Assembly: GCA_003551675.1 (NCBI GenBank)
Contig: PUNG01000071.1
Coordinates: forward strand, 1-46,284
Source of the DNA: Thermoplasmata archaeon
GTDB taxonomy: Archaea > Thermoplasmatota > Thermoplasmata > Halarchaeoplasmatales > Halarchaeoplasmataceae
Direction: 5' to 3'
DNA: 46,284 bases
Below are positions 16,287-24,430 of the stretch, piece after piece. Below the pieces are notes generated by a model. The model made no database searches and had not been told where the DNA came from. It saw only the letters and a list, made by a program, of their open reading frames with translations. Positions within the stretch are counted from its first letter, which is position 1; each line of letters starts with the position of its first letter. Both the position numbers and the translations under genes were made by a program.

Positions 16287-17492
16287 TCAATCCTCCTCCA
16301 GTTTTTCTTCTAAACGCTCCACCCTTTCTTTTAGAGCGTTTATGTCTTTAGGACCATCTCCATAAAGACTCAACATGGAAAACATATCACCGTACCCGTC
16401 TTCTAACGTTTTCGTGTAGCTCTCTAACATATCGTAGTAGTTCTCTTCCAACTTCTCCGAGATATCGAACAAAGTTTTGGTGATGTTTCTGCCCTGATCC
16501 TCTATATCCGTCACCATGCTCTCATACAGTTCTATGTAATTTTCAGAACTCGTCTTTATGTTATCGCCGACGAACTCCATATTCGAGTTCCATATGTCGT
16601 AAAGGTCGCCGATATTTTCTTCCTGGTCTTCCCGAAGCTCCTGTATGATGTTCTCCGTTTTTCCCGCAAAGTTCTCCCATATCTCAACCATCTCCCTATG
16701 ATCCGTTTGATACGCGTCGACGGTCTCTTTCATCTCTCTTCTCAGATCTTTTGTAAAATCCGAGGAAAGCGCTAGTATCTTAGCCGGAACGGTTTTTTCA
16801 TCATGGGACTTTTCCAGTGTATCTCTCGCCCTTTCAACGTGTTTATCTACCATATCGTAAAAAACGTCCTGTCGTTCTTTGGTACGTCGGCTCAACCTCT
16901 TTACCCTGGCGCTCATCTTGTTGAATACGTTGCGCCAGATAACGGACAACTCTTTGGTCTTTTCCTGGGGTAGTGCTGAACTCTCCCTCAACTCGTTTAC
17001 CTCATCTTGAAACTCTTTGGCCCTGCTCTCCCACTCCTTTTCGATATCTTTCCAGTGATCCATATGGTGTTCTACTATATCATCTAGATTGTCTTCGATG
17101 TCTTCTATACTGTTCAGCCATAGTTCGTTCAATCTTTTAGAACCCGCCAAAGTAGATCCGGAGATCATCTCCGACAGCGGGTTCAAAAGATCGTGGAACC
17201 CTGGTGGTTCATGCCTTATTTCGTGCCTCGTCTCCTTTTTTTCCTTGCTCTTTTCCTTCGGTTTATCCAAACCCCCGAGGATCTCTTCGTATACTTCTGT
17301 ATCGATGAGTTTTTCGGCGATCTCTTTTTTCGTCTGGTTTTTGTTTACTTCTAGACCGTTGCTCTCCGCTAGTGTCAACATCTCGTCCTTTAGAAAGTTT
17401 TCACAGAGTTTATCCTTGCACTCCTGCGGATCTCCAGTTTTTTCGTATGTTTTTACATACTTCGCTCTCACATCTTGATTTTTGCTGCTCAT
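16287..17492 (-). CDS. Phasin-like protein with N-terminal SAP/Rho-N-like domain
   Basis: This is the first gene of the PHA operon. Residues 30-67 (LKDEMLTLAESNGLEV, then TKKEIAEKLI) read as a SAP or Rho-N-type helix-extended-loop-helix motif, a fold known to bind DNA or RNA. After a Lys/Glu-rich linker, residues 95-385 are amphipathic helices with the same spaced-Trp style as the next two genes (LWLNSIEDIEDNLDDIVEHH, MVEIWENFAGKTENIIQEL). The end, LKERVERLEEKLEED, is a short coiled coil. I infer a granule-surface protein that may tether granules to the nucleoid, or bind nucleic acid as a regulator. A GGAGAGGAG sequence precedes the ATG. Confidence 0.65.
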   Translation of the reverse strand: MSSKNQDVRAKYVKTYEKTGDPQECKDKLCENFLKDEMLTLAESNGLEVNKNQTKKEIAEKLIDTEVYEEILGGLDKPKEKSKEKKETRHEIRHEPPGFHDLLNPLSEMISGSTLAGSKRLNELWLNSIEDIEDNLDDIVEHHMDHWKDIEKEWESRAKEFQDEVNELRESSALPQEKTKELSVIWRNVFNKMSARVKRLSRRTKERQDVFYDMVDKHVERARDTLEKSHDEKTVPAKILALSSDFTKDLRREMKETVDAYQTDHREMVEIWENFAGKTENIIQELREDQEENIGDLYDIWNSNMEFVGDNIKTSSENYIELYESMVTDIEDQGRNITKTLFDISEKLEENYYDMLESYTKTLEDGYGDMFSMLSLYGDGPKDINALKERVERLEEKLEED

Positions 17493-17505
17493 ATTCTCCT
17501 CTCCT

Positions 17506-17553
17506 ACGCCTCATCGGCGTGGTAAAGTCTAATACCGTTCCATATATATAAAC
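17506..17553 (-). promoter_or_regulatory. Promoter and leader hairpin of the PHA operon
   Basis: On the minus strand GGTTTATATATATG (17554-17541) is a clear TATA box, predicting a transcript start near 17520. The transcript would open with ACGCC-GATGA-GGCGT, a 5-bp hairpin at its very 5' end (17520-17506), followed by the ribosome binding site. The box position fits a leader of about 28 bases. Confidence 0.55.
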
Positions 17554-17580
17554 CTTTCTTTATACAAATTTTCATAGCCA

Positions 17581-17647
17581 TACAAGTGTGCAAACTTACA
17601 GTAGTACAAAGGTACAAGTCTACAAGTTTTTGAGCGGTACTCGTACC
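17581..17647. promoter_or_regulatory. Direct TACAA repeats and a GGTAC palindrome (candidate operators)
   Basis: TACAAG or TACAAA occurs at 17581, 17605, 17613 and 17621, the last three spaced by 8 bases. Just beyond is the perfect inverted repeat GGTAC-TC-GTACC (17636-17647). These lie between the PHA operon promoter and cobO, which is divergently transcribed, so a shared regulator could bind here. No regulator gene is next to them. Confidence 0.4.
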
Positions 17648-17671
17648 AAAAAACATATGAACTAAAAAAGC

Positions 17672-18241
17672 ATGCCTCACTCAAAGAAACGAAGAGGTGT
17701 TTCGGTCTTGAACGATGGAAAAAAGAAAGGATTGGTTCAGGTTTATACCGGTGACGGCAAAGGAAAAACCACCGCCGCTTTAGGATTGGTACTGAGAGCC
17801 GTTGGAAAGGGGCACAGCGCTTTCATCATACAGTTCATGAAAGGGAAGATAAACTATGGTGAATTGGAGAGCTGCGGAGAGTTAACTAACACGGAGATAG
17901 AACAGTACGGTAGAGCGGATTTCGTAGATAAAGAAAACCCCGCTCAGGTCGACATAAATTTTGCTGAGGAAGGTTTCCAGCGTGCAAAGGAGGTGATCTC
18001 GTCGGGGGATTACGACATAGTAGTGCTGGACGAGATGAACATCACCCTGGATTACGAGTTATTGGATAAGGAAAAAGTCATCGAGGCGATAGAGGATCGT
18101 CCTGAACACGTCGAGGTGGTTTTGACCGGTAGGTATGCGCCCTCTTCGATAATAGACGCTGCGGATCTGGTGTCCGTTATAAGCGAAGTCAAACATCCCT
18201 TCAGGGATGGTATAGAGGCTAGAGAGGGTATAGAGTATTAA
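17672..18241 (+). CDS. cobO: Corrinoid adenosyltransferase (CobO/BtuR family)
   Basis: The enzyme transfers the adenosyl group of ATP to cob(I)alamin, giving adenosylcobalamin. After about 18 basic residues the family signature starts: [20 protein letters not shown], a P-loop (residues 28-36) that binds ATP in the unusual CobA manner, then AFIIQFMKG, and later [15 protein letters not shown], whose Asp-Glu fits Walker B. The C-terminal [18 protein letters not shown] is also typical. Length (189) is normal. It lies directly before the B12-dependent acyl-CoA mutase, with 13 bases between the stop and the mutase ATG, so it probably supplies the cofactor. It is divergent from the PHA operon. Confidence 0.93.
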   Translation: MPHSKKRRGVSVLNDGKKKGLVQVYTGDGKGKTTAALGLVLRAVGKGHSAFIIQFMKGKINYGELESCGELTNTEIEQYGRADFVDKENPAQVDINFAEEGFQRAKEVISSGDYDIVVLDEMNITLDYELLDKEKVIEAIEDRPEHVEVVLTGRYAPSSIIDAADLVSVISEVKHPFRDGIEAREGIEY

Positions 18242-18254
18242 AAAGGTGGATCGT

Positions 18255-19925
18255 ATGGTAGATCATGAAGAGATAAAAGAAGAAAAAAAGAAGTGGAAGA
18301 AGGAACGCCTAGAACCGATGATGGAAAAAAGACCAGAGAGGAAAGACGAGTTCGTAACGACTTCGTCCATGCCCGTAGATAGACTTTACACACCCGCCGA
18401 TCTCGAAGACTTCGATTATAAAGAAGATCTGGGGTTCCCGGGTTCATATCCGTTCACCCGTGGTGTCCATCCTACCATGTACAGAGGAAGACTTTGGACC
18501 ATGAGACAATTTGCAGGTTTCGGCACCGCCGAAGAGACCAATGAACGGTTCAAATATCTTCTCGAACACGGCGAGACCGGACTTTCCATAGCGTTCGATT
18601 ATCCCACTCTGTATGGTTACGATACCGATCATCCACTGGCCGAGGGGGAATTCGGAAAATGCGGCGTAGCTGTTTCCTCTTTAAAGGACATGGAGATATT
18701 ATTCGAAGGCATAGACCCGGGAGAAGTGAGTACCTCTATGACCATCAACGGTCCCGCTTCCGTGCTGTGGGCGTTCTATATAGCCATGGCGGAGAAAAAA
18801 GGTGTACCCAAGGAAGAGTTGAGAGGTACCATACAGAACGACATATTGAAAGAGTACATAGCTCAAAAATCCTTCATATTTCCACCTAAGCCGTCCATGC
18901 GCTTGATCGTAGATACTTTCGAATACGGTTCAAAACACGTACCTAAATGGAATACTATATCCATATCGGGATATCATATAAGGGAGGCGGGCGCCACCGC
19001 GGTTCAGGAATTGGCGTTCACGCTTGCCGACGGTTTGGAATACGTGAGATGGGGTCTCGAAAGAGGACTCGACATAGATGGATTCGCACCACGCCTTTCT
19101 TTCTTCTTCAATGCCCATAACGATCTTTTTGAAGAGATCGCAAAATATAGAGCCGCTAGAAGGATATGGGCCAGGGAGATGGAAGAGACCTTCGGCGCAA
19201 AGAAAGACCGATCGAAGTGGTTGCGGTTCCACACACAGACAGCGGGCTGTGCTCTTACGGCACAGCAGCCCGAAGTGAACCTCGTCCGGGTGGCGATACA
19301 AGCGCTCGCGGCGGTGCTCGGAGGAACACAATCCCTTCACACCAACTCCATGGATGAAGCTTTAGCCCTTCCTTCAAAGAAAGCGGTACGTCTCGCTCTA
19401 AGGACACAACAAGTCATCGCCCACGAGAGTGGAGCACCGAACACCATCGATCCCTTGGGAGGTTCTTACTATATAGAGTGGTTGACCGATCATATGGAAG
19501 AAGAGACCTACAAATATTTTGACAAGATAGATAGTCTAGGCGGTGTGATCCCGGCCCTCAAGAAAGGATTTTTCCAACAGGAGATAGCGGATGCCGCAGC
19601 TAGATATCAAAGAGAGATCGACGAAAAAGATAGGACCGTCGTGGGAGTCAACGAATACGAGCTTGAAGAGGATATCGAGATCCCTCTCTTGAAGATGGAC
19701 GAGGAAGGAGAAAAGAAGCAGATAGAAAGATTGAATAGACTCAGAGAGGAGCGGGACAACGAAGAGGTAGAAGAGGCATTGGCCCATCTTCGAGAAGTGG
19801 CCGAAGGTGACGAAAACACCATGCCCGCCATATTACGCTGTGCGAAGGCCTACGCAACTCTAGGTGAGATAACCGACGTTTTCAGAGAAGTGTTCGGAGA
19901 ATACGAAGAACCGCTGGTATATTGA
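18255..19925 (+). CDS. B12-dependent acyl-CoA mutase, large (substrate-binding) subunit; methylmalonyl-CoA or isobutyryl-CoA mutase
   Basis: The 556-residue TIM-barrel subunit matches the MCM alpha chain end to end: [21 protein letters not shown] near the start, [14 protein letters not shown], and [23 protein letters not shown] near residue 370. Adenosylcobalamin binds mainly to the separate small subunit at 20878-21285. In methylmalonyl-CoA mutase, Tyr89 and Arg207 (Propionibacterium numbering) hold the substrate carboxylate. Here the equivalents are Tyr122 (GYDTDHP) and Gln204 ([12 protein letters not shown]; codon CAA at 18864). Gln at this place is known from isobutyryl-CoA and 2-hydroxyisobutyryl-CoA mutases, so substrate assignment is open. 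I chose the ATG at 18255 behind AAGGTGG over the GTG at 18246. Confidence 0.9.
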   Translation: MVDHEEIKEEKKKWKKERLEPMMEKRPERKDEFVTTSSMPVDRLYTPADLEDFDYKEDLGFPGSYPFTRGVHPTMYRGRLWTMRQFAGFGTAEETNERFKYLLEHGETGLSIAFDYPTLYGYDTDHPLAEGEFGKCGVAVSSLKDMEILFEGIDPGEVSTSMTINGPASVLWAFYIAMAEKKGVPKEELRGTIQNDILKEYIAQKSFIFPPKPSMRLIVDTFEYGSKHVPKWNTISISGYHIREAGATAVQELAFTLADGLEYVRWGLERGLDIDGFAPRLSFFFNAHNDLFEEIAKYRAARRIWAREMEETFGAKKDRSKWLRFHTQTAGCALTAQQPEVNLVRVAIQALAAVLGGTQSLHTNSMDEALALPSKKAVRLALRTQQVIAHESGAPNTIDPLGGSYYIEWLTDHMEEETYKYFDKIDSLGGVIPALKKGFFQQEIADAAARYQREIDEKDRTVVGVNEYELEEDIEIPLLKMDEEGEKKQIERLNRLREERDNEEVEEALAHLREVAEGDENTMPAILRCAKAYATLGEITDVFREVFGEYEEPLVY

Positions 19926-19931
19926 TACCAG
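19914..19931. terminator. Hairpin across the convergent mutase/meaB junction
   Basis: CTGGTAT-ATTG-ATACCAG forms a 7-bp stem with a 4-base loop readable on both strands. It covers the mutase stop codon and ends 3 bases before the meaB stop codon, in an 8-base gap between convergent genes. Confidence 0.45.
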
Positions 19932-19933
19932 TT

Positions 19934-20872
19934 CTAATCCTTTTTGATGGGTTCTAATATCTTTTCTGAGGCTGTGTAGGGATCCATCTCGCACCTCATT
20001 ATCTTTTCTATGATATCATCTATCCTTTTTTCACACATGTGATCTTTGATGTAAAGTTCTATGTTTTCTCTCAATATATCAAAAAGTTCCTCCCTAGTTT
20101 TTTCCTTCCTGAGTTTTTTGAGTTCACCGCTTTTTTTAAGATGTTTTAGATGAGAATCGATGTGTTCTTTCAACTCACCTACATTCTTTCCTTCCTTAGC
20201 GACGGTCTTTACTATGGGGGGTTTCCATCCGTTTTCATATCGATTCATACTCAACATGGTCTCTAGTTCCCGGGCGGTGTTGTCAGCACCCTCTCGATCG
20301 GCCTTGTTGACCACGAATATATCGCCGATCTCTAGTATACCCGCTTTGATGGTCTGTATATCGTCACCGAGTCCCGGGACCTCCGTTATTATTATGGTGT
20401 GTGCAGTCTTTACCACTTCCACCTCCGATTGTCCGGCACCCACCGTTTCCACGAGTATCACGTCCTTACCGAACGCGTCTAACACTTTTATGACGTCCCG
20501 GGTGGTGGTGGCTAATCCTCCCAGATGTCCTCTGGTGCCCATGCTCCTTATGAACACTTCTTTATCCAGGGCCACTTCGTTCATCCTGATCCTATCTCCT
20601 AAAAGTGCTCCGCCGGTGAAGGGAGACGTGGGATCCACTGCGATTATACCAACGCTCTTTCCCTGGTCCCTGAACCTCAAGGTGAGTTTGTCCACCAGGG
20701 TGCTTTTTCCGGAGCCGGGAGGTCCGGTTATACCTATGACATGTGCATTACCGGTGGAAGGAAAAAGCTCGGAGAGTGCCCGCTCCGCTCTCGGGTCAAA
20801 ACTCTCCACCATGGTTATCAGTTTGGCGACGGCTCTTCTATCTCCTGATAATACCCGAGAAACTATCTCCAT
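19934..20872 (-). CDS. meaB: Methylmalonyl-CoA mutase-associated GTPase MeaB (ArgK family)
   Basis: MeaB is a G-protein chaperone that gates adenosylcobalamin loading and protects acyl-CoA mutases; its relative is fused into bacterial IcmF. The 312 residues include the P-loop GPPGSGKSTLVDKL (about 52-65), switch regions with VDPTSPFTGGALLGDRIRM, the family motif IRSMGTRGHLGGLA, the Walker B-like VILVETVGAGQSEVEV and the guanine motif NKADREG. A C-terminal helical dimerisation arm follows. It lies on the minus strand, 5 bases downstream of the mutase small-subunit gene, and converges with the large-subunit gene. Confidence 0.94.
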   Translation of the reverse strand: MEIVSRVLSGDRRAVAKLITMVESFDPRAERALSELFPSTGNAHVIGITGPPGSGKSTLVDKLTLRFRDQGKSVGIIAVDPTSPFTGGALLGDRIRMNEVALDKEVFIRSMGTRGHLGGLATTTRDVIKVLDAFGKDVILVETVGAGQSEVEVVKTAHTIIITEVPGLGDDIQTIKAGILEIGDIFVVNKADREGADNTARELETMLSMNRYENGWKPPIVKTVAKEGKNVGELKEHIDSHLKHLKKSGELKKLRKEKTREELFDILRENIELYIKDHMCEKRIDDIIEKIMRCEMDPYTASEKILEPIKKD

Positions 20873-20877
20873 CAGAT

Positions 20878-21285
20878 CTATTCCTCTCCGATATCTTTTA
20901 CACTATCTTTGACGGACTGGACTATCTCTTCGGTGGTGGTACCCGGACCAAAGATCTTCGTCATACCTCTATCTTTGAGTTCTTCCGCGTCACTTTCAGG
21001 GATTATACCGCCTCCCATCACCACTATATCTTCGGCATCGTTCTTTTCCAGGAGTTCTAATACTCTAGAAAATAACACCATGTGTGCTCCTGAAAGTAGC
21101 GAAAGTCCTATCACGTCCACGTCTTCCTGTATGGCTCCTTCCACTATCTGTTCCGGTGTCTGATGTAAACCTGTGTATATAACTTCCATACCCGAATCAC
21201 GTAACGCTCTCGCTACGACCTTAGCTCCACGATCGTGTCCGTCTAGGCCGGGTTTGGCTATCAAGACTCTTATTTTCCGCTCCAT
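20878..21285 (-). CDS. B12-dependent acyl-CoA mutase, small (cobalamin-binding) subunit
   Basis: The 135-residue protein is the B12-binding domain alone, beginning [21 protein letters not shown], with the DxHxxG motif (GLDGHDRG) whose His replaces dimethylbenzimidazole as the lower cobalt ligand. [11 protein letters not shown] and [12 protein letters not shown] complete the nucleotide-tail pocket. It pairs with the large subunit at 18255-19925; separate subunits are usual for archaeal MCM and for isobutyryl-CoA mutase IcmB. I set the start at the ATG at 21285 because the track's first 46 residues are unlike the family and overlap the promoter of the divergent acyl-CoA dehydrogenase gene. The downstream neighbour is meaB. 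Confidence 0.93.
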   Translation of the reverse strand: MERKIRVLIAKPGLDGHDRGAKVVARALRDSGMEVIYTGLHQTPEQIVEGAIQEDVDVIGLSLLSGAHMVLFSRVLELLEKNDAEDIVVMGGGIIPESDAEELKDRGMTKIFGPGTTTEEIVQSVKDSVKDIGEE

Positions 21286-21394
21286 ATCCAACACATCTTT
21301 TGTTAAATCGCACTCTTTATTATGAAAGGGTGAAATAAAGTTATTGGTTTTTGATGAAGATGTATCACCTTCAAAGCGATGATCCCTTTCGAAA

Positions 21395-21404
21395 CTTTTA
21401 TTTA
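21395..21404 (+). promoter_or_regulatory. TATA box of the acyl-CoA dehydrogenase / ETF operon
   Basis: CTTTTATTTA lies with its centre about 26 bases before the ATG at 21426, so the transcript is probably leaderless; no Shine-Dalgarno sequence is seen at this ATG. On the other strand, a similar box (CTTTATTTC, around 21344-21336) fits the mutase small-subunit gene. Confidence 0.5.
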
Positions 21405-21425
21405 CGTAACCTTTACTGCTCACAC

Positions 21426-22565
21426 ATGAATTTCGAATTGACGGATAATCAAAAGATGATCGAAAATATGGTAAGAGAGTTCGCTGAAAAAGAGATCGAA
21501 CCAGTAGCTGACGAGTTGGATAAAGAAAGTAAATATCCCACCGAGATATTGGAGAAGATGGCCCCCCTCGGGCTTTTGGGCATAATGATACCAGAAAAAT
21601 ATGGAGGAGCCGGTTTGGATGCCGTGAGCTTTGCCATAGTTATCGAAGAGATATCGAAGAAGTGTGCGGCTACGGGCGTTGTAACCGAGGTACACAACTC
21701 CCTGGTGAGTTGGCCCATAATAGAATACGGTACCGAGGAACAAAAAGAAAAATATCTTTCCATACTGGCTAAAGGAGAGGAGATAGGTGCCTTCGCCGGA
21801 ACCGAACCCAACGCGGGTAGCGATCTGGGGAGTATGGAGACCACTGCGGAGTTGGACGGCGACCATTACGTGATCAACGGTCAAAAGACGTTCATCACCA
21901 GCGGAAGCGAAGCCGGCGTATTGATCGTGTTCGCAAAAACGGATAAAGAAAAAGGTCACAGAGGGATCTCCGCTTTCTTGGTAGAATCGGATATGGATGG
22001 TTTCCAAGTGGGTGACATCTACGACAAGATGGGTATAAACGCGAACCACGTATCAGAATTATTCTTTGATGACATGAAAGTGCCCAAAGAGAACCTTCTA
22101 GGAGAGGAAGGAGACGGGTATAAGATAGCTCTGAGTGCTTTGGATAGAGGACGTATAGGGATAGCGGCACAAGCCATCGGTATAGCCCAGAGAGCCCTTG
22201 AAGAATCCGTAGAATACTCACAGCAGAGAGAGCAGTTCGGAAGACCCATCTCGAAGTTCCAGGCCATCCAGTGGAAGCTGGCGGATATGGCCACAAGGAT
22301 CGAAGCTGCAAGATTACTGGTTTACAGATCGGCCATGGCCGAAGATAAGGGTGGAAACGTTTCTAAGTATGCTGCCATGGCGAAGCTGTTCGCATCGGAA
22401 TTAGCCGTAGATGCAGCCAACGAAGCCATACAGATCCACGGAGGATATGGATACACCGACGAGTACGTGGTAGAGCGGCTGTATCGTGATGCGAAGATAA
22501 CGGAGATATACGAAGGTACTTCCGAGGTACAGAAGATGGTGGTCTCTAGAGACCTTTTGAGGTGA
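21426..22565 (+). CDS. Acyl-CoA dehydrogenase, short-chain (butyryl-CoA type)
   Basis: An FAD enzyme that oxidises acyl-CoA to 2-enoyl-CoA and passes electrons to ETF. The 379 residues follow the ACD family: [19 protein letters not shown] at the start, [50 protein letters not shown] and [19 protein letters not shown]. The catalytic Glu lies in IYEGTSEVQ near the C-terminus, the position used by short-chain and butyryl-CoA dehydrogenases. The start is the ATG at 21426; the track's upstream ATG would add promoter sequence. It is followed directly by etfB (TTGAGGTGA spans the stop codon and the next ribosome binding site). In this context the substrate is probably butyryl-CoA or isobutyryl-CoA. 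Confidence 0.94.
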   Translation: MNFELTDNQKMIENMVREFAEKEIEPVADELDKESKYPTEILEKMAPLGLLGIMIPEKYGGAGLDAVSFAIVIEEISKKCAATGVVTEVHNSLVSWPIIEYGTEEQKEKYLSILAKGEEIGAFAGTEPNAGSDLGSMETTAELDGDHYVINGQKTFITSGSEAGVLIVFAKTDKEKGHRGISAFLVESDMDGFQVGDIYDKMGINANHVSELFFDDMKVPKENLLGEEGDGYKIALSALDRGRIGIAAQAIGIAQRALEESVEYSQQREQFGRPISKFQAIQWKLADMATRIEAARLLVYRSAMAEDKGGNVSKYAAMAKLFASELAVDAANEAIQIHGGYGYTDEYVVERLYRDAKITEIYEGTSEVQKMVVSRDLLR

Positions 22566-22570
22566 AAAAC

Positions 22571-23335
22571 ATGGAGATAATAGTCTGTGCAAAGCAGATC
22601 GTTGACGTATCGGACATAAAGATAGACGATAAAACCAACGAACCGATACTGAAAGGTGTGGACGACAAGATCAGCGACATAGATAAAAACGCGGTGGAAG
22701 AAGGTATAAAGATAAAGGACGAGTTGGGAGGAAATTTGACCGTCCTTCTCGTAGGTCCTTCCGAGGCTACGGAGAACATAAAGGAACTGTTAGCCATGGG
22801 TGCCGACAGAGCGGTCATGGTGCCTTGGGACGGCTCTTCCAGTTACGACGTGGTATCGAAGATCATAGCCGGGGCGATAGAGAAGATAGGCGATCACGAC
22901 CTTATCTTGTGCGGTGAAGCGTCTTTGGACCTTTTTTCCGGACAGACGGGACCCAGGATCGCGGCCTTACTCGATCTACCCCAGATAACCTACGCCCAGA
23001 GTTTGGATGCAGAGGATGAAAAGATCGTGGGCCACAAAGACGTGGGCGGCAAAGTGGTGAGTATAGAGTCGACTTACCCCGTATTGGTTACAGTGACCAA
23101 AGAGATAAACGAACCGAGGTTACCCAGCTTGATGGACATATTGGGTGCTTCGAACAAACCCATGGACGTTTGGGATGCAGAGTCGTTAGTATCGGACGAT
23201 CTGCAGCCGGGCCTTGAGACCGTAGAGATCAAGGGAGTGCCCATGGAGAGGAAGAAGATAGTGTTCCATGACGATCTAGACGAATCTATCGAAAAGGTAG
23301 TAGAGAAACTAGCAAAAGAAGGAGTGCTGGGGTGA
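22571..23335 (+). CDS. etfB: Electron transfer flavoprotein beta subunit
   Basis: EtfB pairs with EtfA to accept electrons from acyl-CoA dehydrogenase. The N-terminal MEIIVCAKQIVDVSD, DKNAVEEGIKIKDELGG, the segment LLAMGADRAVMV and LILCGEASLDLFSGQTGPRIAALLDLP are family signatures, and the C-terminal region keeps a helical arm. Bifurcating ETFs carry a second FAD in this subunit, and the NAD-binding arrangement needed for that cannot be judged by eye. I chose the ATG at 22571, 6 bases after a GAGGTGA site, over the overlapping GTG at 22562. Length (254) is normal. It sits between the dehydrogenase and etfA, with 4 bases to etfA. Confidence 0.93.
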   Translation: MEIIVCAKQIVDVSDIKIDDKTNEPILKGVDDKISDIDKNAVEEGIKIKDELGGNLTVLLVGPSEATENIKELLAMGADRAVMVPWDGSSSYDVVSKIIAGAIEKIGDHDLILCGEASLDLFSGQTGPRIAALLDLPQITYAQSLDAEDEKIVGHKDVGGKVVSIESTYPVLVTVTKEINEPRLPSLMDILGASNKPMDVWDAESLVSDDLQPGLETVEIKGVPMERKKIVFHDDLDESIEKVVEKLAKEGVLG

Positions 23336-23339
23336 TAAG

Positions 23340-24287
23340 ATGGTTTTGGTTTACTCAGAAGATAAGGATATAACTTTGGAGTTGTTGAGCAAGGGCAGTG
23401 AACTCACCGAGAGCCTAGACGAAGAACTCTCGGCGGTGTTGATCGGAGAGGATGATCCCGACCAGTATATACGGCACGGTGCGGACAACGTGTTCGTAGT
23501 GAAAACAGATCAAGAGACCTTCAAGGCGGAGGAATACTCCGATATCTTGGTGGAGTTGATGAAAGAAGGTGAAGACGAGGTACTACTCCTGGGAGCCGAT
23601 AAAAACGGACAGGAGCTGGCCCCTAGAGTTGCATCTAAACTAGATACCGGTTGTGTATCGGAGTGTACCGCCCTATACGTTGAGAACGAAGACATCATCA
23701 CGGAAAGGGTGATCTACAGCGGAAAGGCCTTGGCCGTGGAGAGATTCGATTCGAAACCGGCTGTTGTTACGGTCCCTCCTAAATTGTTCGATCCTCTACC
23801 TGAAGACGAAGAGAGATCCGGCGAGCTCATAGAGAAAGAGATAGAGGTTTCACCCTATCCTTCGAAGATAGTAGATATAAAAGAGAAGGAGAGCGTAGGA
23901 GTGGACGTGGAAAGTGCGGAGACCATCGTTTCCTGTGGTAGAGGTTTCGACAATAAAGAAGACATCGAGATAGCCCAAGAACTGGCGAACAATTTTGAAG
24001 GGAACGCCGTAGGATGTTCTAGACCTATATCCGCGGACCTGAACTGGCTCCCTGAAGAACACTGGATCGGTTTATCGGGGCACAAAGTCAAGCCAAGATT
24101 GTATATCGCCGTGGGTATATCAGGACAGATACAACATATAGCAGGGATAAGAGACTCAGACATAATTTTAGCTATCAATAAGGACGAGGATGCGTTGATA
24201 TTCGAATCCGCCGACTACGGTATAGTGGGAGATCTTTACGAGGTACTACCCAAATTGATCGAGGCAGTGAAAGAGAAAAAGACATAA
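23340..24287 (+). CDS. etfA: Electron transfer flavoprotein alpha subunit
   Basis: EtfA holds the mobile FAD domain. The N-terminal half is divergent but keeps DEVLLLGADKNGQELAPRVASKLDTG. The C-terminal half contains the FAD-binding signature: VSCGRGFDNKEDIEIAQELAN, GCSRPISADLNWLPEEHWIGLSG, then KPRLYIAVGISGQIQHIAGI and INKDEDALIFESADYGIVGD. At 315 residues it has the usual length. No extra ferredoxin domain is fused. The operon seems to end here, since two tandem hairpins and a T-run follow the stop codon. With no ETF-quinone oxidoreductase in view, the Hdr proteins encoded downstream are plausible electron acceptors. Confidence 0.94.
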   Translation: MVLVYSEDKDITLELLSKGSELTESLDEELSAVLIGEDDPDQYIRHGADNVFVVKTDQETFKAEEYSDILVELMKEGEDEVLLLGADKNGQELAPRVASKLDTGCVSECTALYVENEDIITERVIYSGKALAVERFDSKPAVVTVPPKLFDPLPEDEERSGELIEKEIEVSPYPSKIVDIKEKESVGVDVESAETIVSCGRGFDNKEDIEIAQELANNFEGNAVGCSRPISADLNWLPEEHWIGLSGHKVKPRLYIAVGISGQIQHIAGIRDSDIILAINKDEDALIFESADYGIVGDLYEVLPKLIEAVKEKKT

Positions 24288-24375
24288 CTCCAGTGGACGG
24301 ATGTCTTCGTCGTCGCAGGACGTTGGAGTTTCGGTGCCCAGATAAATTTCTGGGGCACCACCATAATCCTTTTTT
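24286..24375 (+). terminator. Tandem hairpins and T-run after etfA
   Basis: AACTCCA (24286-24292, overlapping the stop codon) pairs with TGGAGTT (24324-24330). Directly after it GGTGCCC.AGA (24333-24342) pairs with TCT.GGGGCACC (24349-24359), a 10-bp stem with one bulged G and a 6-base loop. A T6 run follows at 24370-24375. This resembles a terminator, or a riboregulated attenuator, ahead of the thiolase gene. Confidence 0.5.
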
Positions 24376-24403
24376 ATAAGGTTGTATATCCTCGCTTGAA
24401 GAG

Positions 24404-24413
24404 ATATTTAAAA
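24404..24413 (+). promoter_or_regulatory. Candidate TATA box of the thiolase operon
   Basis: ATATTTAAAA lies about 20 bases before the ATG at 24431. The spacing fits a transcript start at or next to the ATG. It follows the hairpin pair after etfA, so thiolase, hbd and crotonase may form their own transcription unit. Confidence 0.5.
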
Positions 24414-24430
24414 TCATAGAAGGGATATAT

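Noticed and set aside
17581-17628. TACAA repeats considered as the start of a CRISPR array
   Set aside because: Units are only 6 bases with 8-base spacing and there is no cas gene in the window.
20160-20912. 250-residue ORF antisense to meaB
   Set aside because: It lies wholly opposite the strongly matching MeaB gene, is Ser/Thr/Pro-rich as typical of a shadow frame, and has no recognisable domain.
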